A stretch of DNA of 64,000 nt, from NCBI RefSeq assembly GCF_009604425.1, contig NZ_WEGI01000010.1, forward strand, positions 372,001 through 436,000, given 5' to 3'. The number at the start of each line of letters is the position of its first letter. Position 1 is the stretch's first letter. The notes below the pieces were generated by a model that searched no databases, was not told the DNA's origin, and worked only from the letters and a program-made list of their open reading frames with translations. Source of the stretch: Nocardia aurantia (GTDB lineage Bacteria; Actinomycetota; Actinomycetes; Mycobacteriales; Mycobacteriaceae). Both the position numbers and the translations under genes were made by a program. Shown here in pieces: positions 31,339-40,675 of the stretch.

Positions 31339-33351
31339 GTGGAGCAGCACCCGATCGATCCGGATTTCGCCGAGCCCTACCTCGACACGGACGAGTGGCG
31401 CACGGAACCGGTACCGCACCGGTACGTCCACGGCGGGTTCACCGGCACCGACACACGCTTCTCGCTGTACTTCCCACCGGCCGAGGACTATCAGGGGCGG
31501 TTCTTCCAGCACATCACCCCGGTCCCGGACAGCGAGAATCTCGCCCCGCACGCGACCGGCCGGGAGGACAAGATCGGATTCGCGTTCGCCTCCGGCGCGT
31601 ACTTCGTGGAGACGAACGGGGGCGGCAGCCCCGCGACGCCCGGCGGCGCGACCGATCCGACCGTCACCGCCTACCGCGCGAATGCCGCTGTGGCGCAATA
31701 CTCCCGGGTCGTGGCGCGGCGGCTGTACGGGGAGCGCCGCGTCTACGGTTACGCGTACGGCGGCAGCGGCGGCGGCTACCGGACCATCGGCGGCGCGGAG
31801 AGCACCGCGGGAATGTGGGACGGGTTCGTGCCGTACGTGATCGGCAGTCCGATGGCGATTCCCAACGTGTTCACCGTCCGCATGCACGCCCAGCGGATCC
31901 TGCGCGAGCGGCTCGACGGGATCGCCGACGCCGCCGACGCCGGTTCGGACCGGCCGATCGACGACGGCCTCACCGAGGAACAGCGCGCCGCCCTGGCCGA
32001 GGTGACCCGGATGGGTTTCCCGACCCGGTCCTGGTTCGGCCACCGCACCATGGGATTCCACGCCTTCGGCACGCTGTATCCGCATGTGCTGCTGGTCGAT
32101 CCGGCCTACTCGGCGGATTTCTGGAGCACCCCGGGATACGCGGGCGCCGATCCCGCCGCCTCGGTGCACCGCGACCGGGTGCGGCACCGCTGCCGGACCA
32201 CCGGAGCCCTGACCCGCGCGCAGGCCCGGGCCCGCGGCATCCCCGAGCATCAGGCCGCGGGGACACCGCGCGGTGGCGTCGACGACGCGTTCAAGGGCCC
32301 GGCCGGGGACGCGGACGCGATCGTGGCTGTCGACGTGCCCGGCATCTCCGGTTGTGCCCCCGCGCAAGGCGCCGACCTCGTCGTGCGAACGGGTGCGGCG
32401 GCGGGCACTCGTGTGACCATCACCGAATTCCACGGCGACACAGCGGTTCTCGATGCACCCGACCACGCCGGTGGGCTGGCCGGGCTCGCACCCGGCGACA
32501 CCGTCGAGATCGACAACAGCGGCTTCCTCGCCGCCCAGACCTATCACCGGCACCAGGTCCCCGACGCGACCTACGCCGTGTGGGACCAGTTCCGCGCGGC
32601 CGACGGCACGCCGCGATACCCGCAACGGCCGCTGCTGCTCGGCCCGCTGTTCACCGCGGCCGCCTCCGGGCACCTGCCGACCGGGCGGTTCACCGGCAAG
32701 ATGATCGTGGTGGCCTGCCTGCTGGACCGCGAGGCGTTCCCGTGGCAGGCCGACTGGTACCGGGAGCGGGTGCGGGAACACCTCGGCGATCGGACCGACG
32801 ACCACTTCCGGCTCTGGTACGTCGACCACGCGCTGCACGGCGACGACGAACGCCAGGAGCATCCGACCCGCACCGTCACCTACCTCGGCGTCCTGCATCA
32901 GGCGCTGCGGCAGCTCAGCGCGTGGGTCGAAACCGGCCGGCCGCCCGCCGCGACCACGCGATACACCGTCGACGACGGGCAGGTACATGTTCCGGCCAGC
33001 GCCGCCGACCGGCTCGGGGTGCAGCCCGTCGTCGCGCTCACCGCCGACGGCGGCGAGCGTGCGGACACGAGAGTGGGCCGGCCGATCCGGTTGCACGCGA
33101 TCGCCGAAACCCCGCCCGGCGCAGGGCGGATCGTGGATCTCGCCTGGGACTTCGACGGCACCGGAGATTTCACCGAGCACAGCGAATTCGCTTCGGGCAC
33201 AACGGTGGAGGTCGAGCGGAACCACGTATTCGGAGAGCCTGGAAAATATTTCGTCACCGTCCGGGTCTCCACGCACCCCCACGGCGATCCGGACGACCAC
33301 TTCGCCCGCGTCGACAACCTCGCCCGCGTCCGCGTCGTGGTCACCGCCTGA
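31339..33351 (+). CDS. Large putative alpha/beta-hydrolase with C-terminal PKD-like domain
   Basis: A 670-residue protein. Near residues 138-150, YAYGGSGGGYRTIGG has the nucleophile-elbow look of an alpha/beta-hydrolase (S143 in GGSGGG). The middle holds an HGDD and a WYVDHALHGDDERQEH segment that could supply acid and base. Residues about 590-665 resemble a PKD fold (WDFDGTGDFTEHSEF and VFGEPGKYFVTVRVSTH). No signal peptide is seen from GTG 31339, which follows GAGGAGA at correct spacing; starting at 31246 does not add one. Related proteins are annotated as tannase-like or hypothetical. Substrate unknown. Confidence 0.7.
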   Translation: MEQHPIDPDFAEPYLDTDEWRTEPVPHRYVHGGFTGTDTRFSLYFPPAEDYQGRFFQHITPVPDSENLAPHATGREDKIGFAFASGAYFVETNGGGSPATPGGATDPTVTAYRANAAVAQYSRVVARRLYGERRVYGYAYGGSGGGYRTIGGAESTAGMWDGFVPYVIGSPMAIPNVFTVRMHAQRILRERLDGIADAADAGSDRPIDDGLTEEQRAALAEVTRMGFPTRSWFGHRTMGFHAFGTLYPHVLLVDPAYSADFWSTPGYAGADPAASVHRDRVRHRCRTTGALTRAQARARGIPEHQAAGTPRGGVDDAFKGPAGDADAIVAVDVPGISGCAPAQGADLVVRTGAAAGTRVTITEFHGDTAVLDAPDHAGGLAGLAPGDTVEIDNSGFLAAQTYHRHQVPDATYAVWDQFRAADGTPRYPQRPLLLGPLFTAAASGHLPTGRFTGKMIVVACLLDREAFPWQADWYRERVREHLGDRTDDHFRLWYVDHALHGDDERQEHPTRTVTYLGVLHQALRQLSAWVETGRPPAATTRYTVDDGQVHVPASAADRLGVQPVVALTADGGERADTRVGRPIRLHAIAETPPGAGRIVDLAWDFDGTGDFTEHSEFASGTTVEVERNHVFGEPGKYFVTVRVSTHPHGDPDDHFARVDNLARVRVVVTA

Positions 33352-33719
33352 ACGCGGGCGAAGGGATCGGAGCGCGCCTACGCGACCGGGAGGACGAGCT
33401 GGACACCGTCCCGATCGGCCGGCGCCCCCGACCGGTCGGCGGTCGTGCCGAATCGGTCCACCGGCTACGGCCCCGATGTGCGCGTGATCGGGGCGATCCG
33501 CCCGAGCAGGGCCCCGGGACAGTCCCGGCCGGGGCACGAACCCGTCGGAGCGTCCGGCGGCGGGGCATCGGGAAATGCTCGGTTCCGGCTCGATCGGTGC
33601 CGTCGAGGTCGCGCCGGCGCGCCGATCGGGTAGCGTCTGCGAGCAGTTTTCACCCAGCCTGTGACCGATCAATCCGCTGTCCGAGGCGGCCGCCGGGCGG
33701 CCAGTGAGGGGCGAGAACG
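33352..33719. other. 368-base stretch without a recognisable gene
   Basis: It lies between the PKD-domain hydrolase and the methyltransferase. Only short frames occur and none has a ribosome-binding site or family features. TAGCGT at 33631-33636 could be part of a promoter for the methyltransferase. No clear terminator or repeat was seen. Confidence 0.5.
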
Positions 33720-34871
33720 GTGTCGTATTCCGGGAGCGCGGCCGAATCCGAGGTCCGCGGCGGCGTGAACCTCCGCCGCGAGAAACTGGTCATGAAACTG
33801 TTCCAGAGCCGGGTCGGCGGTGCGCTGCTGCGCCGCCTCGCGGATCCGGAGGAGATCGTGCGGGCCGGGACGGCGTTCACCGCGTCGCAGGTGGTCCTCA
33901 CCGCGGTCGAATTCGGCCTGTTCACCGAGCTGGCGGCCGGGCGGCGCTCCAAGCACGAACTCTGTGAGCGGCTGGGCTGGCATCCCCGGGCGGCCGGCCC
34001 GTTCCTCGACGCCCTCGTCGACCTGGGCCTGCTGCGCCGCGGCCGTTCCGGCCGCTACACCAATTCCCGCGCGGCCGCGCTGTTCCTGCGCCCCGCCGGC
34101 CCGAACTACGTGGGCGGCCTGCTGGAATTGTCGGGCAAACGGCTGTACACGCTGTGGTCGGGCCTGGGCGATCTGCTGCGCACGGGCATTCCGGAGGCGG
34201 GCGAGGAACGCGGCGGCAACGAATTCTTCTCCACGCTCTATCGCGATCCCGCCGCGCTGCGCGATTTCCTCACCGGCATGACGGGCATCGCCACCGGTGA
34301 GGCGATGCTGATCGCGGCCCGATTCCCGTGGCGCAGATTCCGGACCTTCGTCGATATCGGATGCGCCCAGGGCGCGCTGCCGGTCCGCCTCGCCCTGACC
34401 CACCCGCACCTCACGGGCGCCGGTTACGACCTGGCGGCGGTCGAGCCGATCTTCCGCGAATACGTCGAGTCCTACGATCTCGCCGACCGCCTGCTGTTCA
34501 TCCCCGGCGACATGTTCCACGAACCGCTGCCCGGCGCCGACGTCGTGTCCTTCGGCCACATCCTGCACGGTTACGGTGAATCCGTCCGCCGCGACCTGCT
34601 CGCCAAGGCCTACGCCGCACTCCCGCCCGGCGGCGCGGTCCTCGTCTACGACGCCATGATCGACCCCCGCCGCCGCGACAACCTGCTGAGCCGCCTGTCC
34701 AGCCTCAACATCATGCTGGAGATGCGCGGCGGCTTCGAGGCCACCCTCCCCGAATGCGAAACCTGGCTCCGGGACGCCGGTTTCGTCGACATCCGGTCCT
34801 GTCACCTGATCGGCCCGACCTCGATGATCCACGGCCGCAAACCCGGACCGGATCCCGCCACCCGGCGGTAA
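33720..34871 (+). CDS. SAM-dependent methyltransferase (O-methyltransferase-like)
   Basis: A 383-residue enzyme. An N-terminal winged-helix dimerisation region is followed by the Rossmann methyltransferase domain: VDIGCAQGALPVRLALTHP (SAM motif I), GYDLAAVEPIF, LLFIPGDMFHEPLPGADVVSFGHILHGYGESVRRDLL (catalytic His region) and GGAVLVYDAMID. This layout is that of plant-type and actinobacterial small-molecule O-methyltransferases. GTG 33720 follows GAGGGGCGAG. There are no tailoring-enzyme neighbours apart from the FAD enzyme 2 kb on, so the substrate cannot be guessed. Confidence 0.86.
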   Translation: MSYSGSAAESEVRGGVNLRREKLVMKLFQSRVGGALLRRLADPEEIVRAGTAFTASQVVLTAVEFGLFTELAAGRRSKHELCERLGWHPRAAGPFLDALVDLGLLRRGRSGRYTNSRAAALFLRPAGPNYVGGLLELSGKRLYTLWSGLGDLLRTGIPEAGEERGGNEFFSTLYRDPAALRDFLTGMTGIATGEAMLIAARFPWRRFRTFVDIGCAQGALPVRLALTHPHLTGAGYDLAAVEPIFREYVESYDLADRLLFIPGDMFHEPLPGADVVSFGHILHGYGESVRRDLLAKAYAALPPGGAVLVYDAMIDPRRRDNLLSRLSSLNIMLEMRGGFEATLPECETWLRDAGFVDIRSCHLIGPTSMIHGRKPGPDPATRR

Positions 34872-34965
34872 CCGGCGCCGATCGTGAACCCGGGACGCCA
34901 CCTCCGGCTTTCGACACCGTCACCGGTGACGGGGGGTGTCGGTCCCCGATGGCAGGATGCCGGGT

Positions 34966-35559
34966 ATGGGTGATTTTTTCGAGCGAATCGTCGATCTCGA
35001 GGTGACCGCGGCCGACGCGGGCGCACTGGCCGAGCGAATGGTCGACTGGATGGTGTCGGCGCGGTTGCTGTCGCGGGAGACCTCGGGTGACGCGATGTAC
35101 AGCCTCCAGGTCGACGAAGGATACCTGCCGGGCCCGGAGTGGGCGCGGATCACCCGTGAATGGGGATCGGACTGGATCCCCGGCCCCGTCGCCGTCATCG
35201 TCGGCCGCCACGACCACTACGCCGGCCAAGGTGCCGTCGAACCGTCCGCCGCGGTGTGCCCGCACTGCGGGGCGACCACCGTGATCATCGACTACCCGCA
35301 ACAGTGGGAGGCCGATCCCGCTGTCTGGCAACCGTTCTCGGACGCGATCGGGGCATGGAAGCACACCGGCGCCGGCGAGGCGGTCTGCCCCTCCTGCGCG
35401 ACCGCGAGCCCCATCACCGCGTGGAAATGGGCGGACAACTTCGCCCTGGGCGCCCTGGCCTTCGACTTCTGGGGCTGGCCGCCCCTCACCGACGAGTTCG
35501 TCACCGAATTCGCCGCCCGGCTGGGGCATCGGATCGAACACCACACCGGCAAGTTCTGA
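34966..35559 (+). CDS. Zinc-ribbon-containing protein of unknown function
   Basis: A 197-residue protein. Two CxxC pairs (CPHC, C98/C101; CPSC, C141/C144) should bind one zinc. The N-terminus (FFERIVDLEVTAADAGALAERMVDWMVSARLL) is helical, and the C-terminus ends in FALGALAFDFWGWPPLTDEFVTEFAARLGHRIEHHTGKF. This matches uncharacterised actinobacterial proteins that I cannot name further. ATG 34966 lies after CAGGATG; ATG 34957 is an alternative. It stands alone between the methyltransferase and FAD-enzyme genes. Confidence 0.78.
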   Translation: MGDFFERIVDLEVTAADAGALAERMVDWMVSARLLSRETSGDAMYSLQVDEGYLPGPEWARITREWGSDWIPGPVAVIVGRHDHYAGQGAVEPSAAVCPHCGATTVIIDYPQQWEADPAVWQPFSDAIGAWKHTGAGEAVCPSCATASPITAWKWADNFALGALAFDFWGWPPLTDEFVTEFAARLGHRIEHHTGKF

Positions 35560-35697
35560 GGCGGCCCTCCCGGATTCGCGACCTACCGGCCGAGTCCGGT
35601 CCGCGACCTCGGGTCGTCACCGGCGTGCGGCGAATTCCGCTGTGCGCGCGATGATTCGCGCCCATACTGAGGGCCGGGCATCGAGCGAGGAGGCGCG

Positions 35698-37152
35698 GTG
35701 GACCATGGGGCGCCGATCTGTGTAGTCGGGGCAGGACAGAGCGGTATCCTCACGGCCGCGAAGCTGCACGACCAGGGCTACCGCAATGTCGAGATCCTCG
35801 AGGCGTCGCCGGAACTCGGCGGACTGTGCCGGACGGCCGAGGTCGACGGTGAAATCTACGATTTCCAAGCGCATCTCATCGTGCAACAGGATTTCGGCGC
35901 GGACATGGCCGACACCGCCATCCACGACGTGATCACCAGGCACCCCGTCCCCACCCAGCCCGAGATCCTGCACTTCGTCGCCCGGTCGCCGTCCGGCGAA
36001 CCGGAACCGGCCGTCCCGCCGCACTTCGTCCCGCTCCTGTCCACCCTCACCGCGGAGCAGGCCGCCGACCAACTGGCCCAGGCGTGGACCATCATCGAAC
36101 GAGCGCGCCGGGAGCGGACCGGAGCGGGCATACGCGGCTTGGCGTTCGACCGGATCCCCGGCGAGACCTGGGAGAGCTACCGCGCCCGGCACGCGCCGCT
36201 CGTCGGTGAGATCCTCCAGGGCCTGGTGCTGTACGCCAACATGCGCCGCCCGCGCCAGCCCGCCGAGACCGTCGTGAACATCAACGCGCACATCAACGGC
36301 CACGTCTCGCAACTGGCCAAGATGATGCTGCGCTTGTATCCCGCGGACCGCGAGGCCCTGCTGCGACGCATGCCGCCGTCGCTGGTGGCGCAGATCGGCT
36401 CCCGCCGCCCGGTCAGTCTCGGCTTCCCGCAGGGATTCCGCAGCCTGCTGCGGCGCGTCGCCGACGACCTGCGACTCGACATCGCCCTGCGCTCGACCGT
36501 GACCCGGATCGAACCCGTTGGGCCCGAGGCGATCCGGGTCACCTGGCGCGCGGACGGCCGCGAGCGCGAACGGATCTATGCCCGCGTCGTCATGACCGGC
36601 CGCCCGTCCCAGATCCGGGATGTGTTCCCCACCGGCGATATCCACGACCTCTTCGCCGAACGCCACTGCCCGCGCGCCTGGACCCGCAGCTACCTGATCC
36701 GGGCGGGCGTGGAACCGATCGCCTTCCCCCGCCGACCCGATTCCCCTGAGCCACTGGGCTTCTGGGTGATCGACCCCTACGGCAGCTACACCGACACCGA
36801 TCCCGGTCAAGCGCTACACCGCATCACCGCGGCCAACAAACAACACCCCGGCCGGAACTGGGTGTGCTTCAGCAACTCCGACACCTCGATCACCGACGCC
36901 GAAGCCTGGGCCATCGCCGCGGACACCCTGTTCCTGTTCCGCGAACCGGAACTCCTCGCCGAGACCATCGCCGAATGGCCCGCCTACCCCAGTGCGGAAG
37001 CCCTGCGCGAGGGCTGGTTCGACCGGGTCGAAGCCATCCAGGGCCGCGACGGCCTCTATTTCGTCGGCGAAATCCTCTCCGGCCCCACCATCGAATGCAT
37101 CAGCTCCTTCGTCCGCGACACCATCCCCACCTGGTTCCCCGCTCTGCACTAG
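35698..37152 (+). CDS. FAD-dependent amine-oxidase/monooxygenase-like protein
   Basis: A 484-residue flavoprotein. The dinucleotide-binding start is ICVVGAGQSGILTAAKL, followed by the second FAD motif ASPELGGLCRTAEVDGEIYDFQAHLI. A C-terminal ADP/FAD contact reads GLYFVGEILSGPTIECIS. The middle has no recognisable substrate-site signature. It resembles NAD(P)-binding protoporphyrinogen/amine-oxidase-like proteins found beside natural-product genes. GTG 35698 follows CGAGGAGG. The reaction is unassigned. Confidence 0.8.
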   Translation: MDHGAPICVVGAGQSGILTAAKLHDQGYRNVEILEASPELGGLCRTAEVDGEIYDFQAHLIVQQDFGADMADTAIHDVITRHPVPTQPEILHFVARSPSGEPEPAVPPHFVPLLSTLTAEQAADQLAQAWTIIERARRERTGAGIRGLAFDRIPGETWESYRARHAPLVGEILQGLVLYANMRRPRQPAETVVNINAHINGHVSQLAKMMLRLYPADREALLRRMPPSLVAQIGSRRPVSLGFPQGFRSLLRRVADDLRLDIALRSTVTRIEPVGPEAIRVTWRADGRERERIYARVVMTGRPSQIRDVFPTGDIHDLFAERHCPRAWTRSYLIRAGVEPIAFPRRPDSPEPLGFWVIDPYGSYTDTDPGQALHRITAANKQHPGRNWVCFSNSDTSITDAEAWAIAADTLFLFREPELLAETIAEWPAYPSAEALREGWFDRVEAIQGRDGLYFVGEILSGPTIECISSFVRDTIPTWFPALH

Positions 37153-37190
37153 GCATGCGCCGTCCTTCGCCCGGCACGGATCGGCGGTGC

Positions 37191-38306
37191 CTACCGGGGG
37201 GCGACGCGGAACGGGGTGATGTCGGCGAGGCGGCCGGTGCGGAACTTGTCGACCCATTGCGGGTCGGCGAGCAGTGCGCGGCCGAGGGCGACGATGTCGA
37301 ATTCGCCGCGTTCGAACTGTTCCCGCAGGATGCGGAAGCGGTCGGCCTGGCTCTCGTCGATGCGGTCGCCGCGGAAGACGCTGTCCACCCCGACCGAGCC
37401 CACGGTGATCACCGGCAGGCCGGTGATCTTCTTGGTCCAGCCGGCGAGGCTGGAATCGGTTGCGTGGTCGGTGAATTCGGGCAGCCAGTGCCGTCGCAGC
37501 GAGGTGTGGAAGATGTCGACGCCGGCGTCGGCCAGCGGCATCAGCAATTGTTCGAGTTCGCTGGGGGATTCGGCGATCCGGGCGGTGTAGTCGACACCCT
37601 TCCACTGCGAGAAGCGGTAGATGATCGGGAAATCGGGGCCGACCGCCGCACGCACCGCGGCGACCACCCGCGCCGGGAACGCGGCCCGGTCGCGCGCCGC
37701 GCCGTTGTATCGGTCCGAACGCTGATTCGTTGCGGCCCATAAGAACTGGTCGAGGAGGTAGCCGTGGGCACCGTGCAATTCGATTCCGTCGAAGCCCAAT
37801 TGCCGTGCCAGGACGGCGGATTCGACATACGAGTCGACGAGCGCTGCCAGATCGGCGGTGGTGAGCGGGCGTCCGACCGCCTGCCCGGCGTGGTCGACAC
37901 CGGACGGGCTCACCGACGGCGTCCCGGGCTCGAAGGCGGGTTCATCGCCTCGGGCCACCCCCAGATGCCACAGCTGCGGCACGATGGCGGCGCCCTCGGC
38001 GTGGACGGCGTCGACCACGGCACGCCAACCGGCAGCACTGTCCTCGCCGTAGAAGCGCGGCACCTCAGCGGAGGGCCCGGCCGCCGGACCGCGGATGTAG
38101 GTGCCCTCGGTGATGATCAGGCCTACTCCGCCGGCGGCCCGCGCGCGGTAATAGCCGACGTTCTCGTCGTTCGGGATCCCTTCCGGTGACTTGCCCCGCG
38201 TCATGGGAGCCATCGCGAATCGGTTGCGCAGTCGCAGGGATCCCACCCGGAACTCGCCGAACAAACCATCGAGGGTCACCAGCGAACCGATCGAATCGTA
38301 TGACAT
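37191..38306 (-). CDS. Old Yellow Enzyme-family NADH:flavin oxidoreductase
   Basis: A 371-residue FMN TIM-barrel ene-reductase. Motifs: LRNRFAMAPMTRG near the N-terminus, QLWHLGVARG, GFDGIELHGAHGYLLDQFLWAATNQRSDRYNG (catalytic His/Asn-type region), and the FMN phosphate contact VITVGSVG followed by IVALGRALLADPQW. It would reduce activated C=C bonds or nitro compounds. ATG 38306 follows AAAGGGACG. It is transcribed in the same direction as the LLM oxidoreductase 108 bases upstream. Confidence 0.92.
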   Translation of the reverse strand: MSYDSIGSLVTLDGLFGEFRVGSLRLRNRFAMAPMTRGKSPEGIPNDENVGYYRARAAGGVGLIITEGTYIRGPAAGPSAEVPRFYGEDSAAGWRAVVDAVHAEGAAIVPQLWHLGVARGDEPAFEPGTPSVSPSGVDHAGQAVGRPLTTADLAALVDSYVESAVLARQLGFDGIELHGAHGYLLDQFLWAATNQRSDRYNGAARDRAAFPARVVAAVRAAVGPDFPIIYRFSQWKGVDYTARIAESPSELEQLLMPLADAGVDIFHTSLRRHWLPEFTDHATDSSLAGWTKKITGLPVITVGSVGVDSVFRGDRIDESQADRFRILREQFERGEFDIVALGRALLADPQWVDKFRTGRLADITPFRVAPR

Positions 38307-38414
38307 GGAACACGTCCCTTTCCGCGCTGAGCCTCGGCCGCAAACCCCTGTCGCAACAACGCCGGTGATCACGGCATTCCCGGGATCGGACGGCCGTCGG
38401 CCCGGCGAGGTCGG

Positions 38415-39221
38415 TCAACGTCCGGCGAGCTCGGCGACCACCGGAGCGAACCGTTCGGCGAAGTCGGCGCCGAAGACGAAGTAGGAGAAGCCGATCTCCT
38501 CCCGCCGCCGCTGGATCTCCTCGGCGGCGGCCGCCGGGTCGTCCGGGAGCACGGTCAGCGCGTCCGCGGCGCGCAGTGCGGCCGGGTCGGTGTCCGGAGG
38601 CGCCATGTAGGGTGCGACGGCGTCACCGATGACCGGCACCGCGAGCGCGAGTTCGACGTTTCCGGTGGTCCGGAAGTCGCGCGTCAAGAGCTCGACCTCG
38701 CCCCGCGGCTGATCGCCCAGCGCCAACGTGACCGTGTCCGCGACCTCGGCCGCCAGCGCCCGGGCCTTGGGCCCGAACACGGCCATCGCCACGGGCGTGT
38801 GCCGATCGGGACCGTCGAGTTCACGCAGCCGCTCGACGGTCTCCCGCAGCTGCGCCAGCCGCCCATTCGGCGGCGGCACGCCGGGAATTCCCTTGTCGCG
38901 CAGCTCATCCTCGATTCCCGGCCGGCCGGTGCCGAGGCCCATCTCGAAGCGGCCGCCGGTGAGCAGCGACAGCGAGTGCGCCTCCCACGCGGTCAGCCAC
39001 GCCGGACGCAGGGGCGAGGCGTACACCCAGGTCCCCACCCGCAGGTCGGTGCGCGCCGCGACGGTGGCCAGCATGGGTCCGGGCGCCGGCTGGGTCAGCG
39101 GAAAATCGGGCACCAACAGCGTCGAGTACCCGCTGTCGGCGATCCGGCGGGCCCGGTCGAGCCATGCCGGCACATCGGTGCGCAGCGGGGCGACAACCCC
39201 GAATCGAAACGGCTTCGTCAT
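38415..39221 (-). CDS. LLM-class (luciferase-like) flavin oxidoreductase
   Basis: A 268-residue protein with luciferase-like TIM-barrel motifs: FRFGVVAPLRTDVPAWLDRARRIADSGYSTLLVPDF, LATVAARTDLRVGTWV and LLTGGRFEMGLGTGRPG. Many actinobacterial members use coenzyme F420, and the TGRPG stretch and short length fit that group, but FMN cannot be excluded. ATG 39221 follows GGAGT; the much longer open frame upstream is not coding. It is divergent from the nitroreductase, and probably in one transcription unit with the OYE gene. Confidence 0.88.
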   Translation of the reverse strand: MTKPFRFGVVAPLRTDVPAWLDRARRIADSGYSTLLVPDFPLTQPAPGPMLATVAARTDLRVGTWVYASPLRPAWLTAWEAHSLSLLTGGRFEMGLGTGRPGIEDELRDKGIPGVPPPNGRLAQLRETVERLRELDGPDRHTPVAMAVFGPKARALAAEVADTVTLALGDQPRGEVELLTRDFRTTGNVELALAVPVIGDAVAPYMAPPDTDPAALRAADALTVLPDDPAAAAEEIQRRREEIGFSYFVFGADFAERFAPVVAELAGR

Positions 39222-39352
39222 GCCGGTACTCCTGCCTGTCGTCGGTTCCGGAGATATCGACCGCGGATCGACCCGGAATTCATCGGTGCGGCCGCCCGGC
39301 CATACTGGACCCTCGAGGTTGTTCGACGGTGGCAGCCCGGAGAGGACGAGGA

Positions 39353-40006
39353 ATGACAGTCGGGAACGCGCTGAATCTGTCCGTCGACGACGTGTTGACC
39401 ACCACCCGTTCGGTGCGTAAGCGGCTGGACCTCGAGCGCCCGGTGCCGCGCGAGGTGCTGCTGGAGTGTCTCGATCTGGCGCTGCAGGCGCCGTCGGGTT
39501 CGAATTCCCAAGGGTGGCAGTGGGTTTTCGTCGAGGACGCCGAGCGCAAGAAGGCACTGGCCGACATCTACCGGACCTACGCCACCCCGTACCTCGACGC
39601 GCCGAAGCCCGAATTCGGCGACGAGCGCGACCTGAGCCGCCCCCGCGTGCAGGACTCGGCCAGGTACCTCAACGACCACCTCCACGAGGTCCCGGTGATG
39701 CTGATCCCGTGCCTGAAGGGCCGGGCGGAGAACACCCCCGGTGTGTCGAGCGCGGGTTTCTGGGGCTCGCTGCTGCCGGCGGTCTGGAGCTTCATGCTGG
39801 CGTTGCGTTCGCGCGGACTGGGCTCGGCGTGGACGACCCTCCATCTCGTCGGCGACGGCGAGAAGCGGGCCGCCGACCTGCTCGGCATCCCGTTCGACAA
39901 GTACAGCCAGGGCGGATTGTTCCCGATCGCCTACACCCAGGGCACCGACTTCCGCCCGGCGAAACGCCTCCCGGCCGACCAGCTCACCCACTGGAACAGC
40001 TGGTAG
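39353..40006 (+). CDS. Nitroreductase-family protein
   Basis: A 217-residue FMN-dependent oxidoreductase. The family start is TTRSVRKRLDLERPVPREVLLECLDLALQAPSGSNSQGWQWVFVED, with the FMN-binding Arg/Ser/Asn motif. The C-terminal GSLLPAVWSFMLALRSRGLGSAWTT is the dimer helix. It closely resembles the truncated protein at 63366 in this window, with shared LSxDxVLxTTRxVRxRLDL and SxLPAVWSFMLAxRxRGLG. GAGGACGAGG precedes the ATG. It is convergent with the VOC gene. Confidence 0.92.
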   Translation: MTVGNALNLSVDDVLTTTRSVRKRLDLERPVPREVLLECLDLALQAPSGSNSQGWQWVFVEDAERKKALADIYRTYATPYLDAPKPEFGDERDLSRPRVQDSARYLNDHLHEVPVMLIPCLKGRAENTPGVSSAGFWGSLLPAVWSFMLALRSRGLGSAWTTLHLVGDGEKRAADLLGIPFDKYSQGGLFPIAYTQGTDFRPAKRLPADQLTHWNSW

Positions 40007-40024
40007 GCCCGCAGCGGCCGCTGT

Positions 40025-40459
40025 TCAGCCGAGTTCCTCGACCAGCCCGATGATGACGCCGGCAGGGCCCCGGACGTAGCCGTACCGGCAGACATCCTCG
40101 TATCGGGCGACCGCGCCCACCAGTTCGGCGCCGTGGGCGCGCAGCCGGCGCAGGACGTCGTCGACATCATCGACGACGAAGGTCAGGCGCGGCACGCCCG
40201 GCGCGTTCACCGGTGCGTTCGGCGCCGCGGCCTGGGCCGGGGAGCGGAACGTCGAGAGTTCGACCCGGCCATGGCCGTCCGGGGTCCGCACGACGACCAT
40301 GTCGGCCAGGACGCCGTCCAGTGCGAGGAGTTCGTCGGCCCACGGCCCCCCGACGGTCGCCTCACCCTCCACCTCCAGACCCAGCTCGACGAAGAACGCG
40401 ACCGCCGCCGCGAGATCCTCGACCACGATGCCGGTGTGATCCAAGCGACGGACCGTCAT
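40025..40459 (-). CDS. VOC-superfamily (glyoxalase-like) protein
   Basis: A 144-residue single-module vicinal-oxygen-chelate protein: LDHTGIVVEDLAAAVAFFVELGLEVEGE is the first beta-alpha-beta unit with the metal His, and VPRLTFVVDDVDDVLRRLRAHGAEL the second. The end YVRGPAGVIIGLVEELG carries the conserved Glu. Many such proteins are lactoylglutathione lyases, dioxygenases or resistance proteins; the sequence alone does not decide. GAGGAGA precedes the ATG. Confidence 0.86.
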   Translation of the reverse strand: MTVRRLDHTGIVVEDLAAAVAFFVELGLEVEGEATVGGPWADELLALDGVLADMVVVRTPDGHGRVELSTFRSPAQAAAPNAPVNAPGVPRLTFVVDDVDDVLRRLRAHGAELVGAVARYEDVCRYGYVRGPAGVIIGLVEELG

Positions 40460-40584
40460 GAAGTCTCCTCGAGATCGGTTACCGCCCCATTCTGTCCCGG
40501 ACGAGCCGGGGCTGTAGTGGCTGTCCCGCCTGACCGCTTGTGCGCATTGCTGATTCGAGCGCGAACCGGAGATGGAGGGCGAAA

Positions 40585-40599
40585 TCTAGCAACGCTAGA
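40585..40599. promoter_or_regulatory. MarR-type operator TCTAGCAACGCTAGA, copy 1
   Basis: An inverted repeat TCTAGC/GCTAGA around AAC, identical to the site at 40635. It lies 76 bases upstream of copy-to-start at 40676, in the VOC/PPOX divergent gap. The MarR encoded at 41180 is the likely binder. Confidence 0.7.
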
Positions 40600-40634
40600 C
40601 AATATAGCGACTTGGTGCTACCGTCATTACAGCT

Positions 40635-40649
40635 TCTAGCAACGCTAGA
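40635..40649. promoter_or_regulatory. MarR-type operator TCTAGCAACGCTAGA, copy 2
   Basis: Identical 15-base palindrome, 50 bases from copy 1 and 26 bases before the PPOX-protein start. The spacing (close to five helical turns) would place two dimers on the same face of the DNA. Confidence 0.72.
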
Positions 40650-40675
40650 TCTGGGACGGAACGAGGAGAACCGAC

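Noticed and set aside
31210..33672. A very long open frame (about 820 codons) on the minus strand opposite the PKD-domain hydrolase
   Set aside because: It is arginine/glycine-rich without family motifs, lies fully antisense to a gene with clear domains and a good ribosome-binding site, and is the expected shadow in GC-rich DNA.
40012..40023. CAGCGGCCGCTG palindrome between the nitroreductase and VOC genes
   Set aside because: Short GC palindromes of this sort occur by chance in such DNA and there is no other sign of a terminator or operator.
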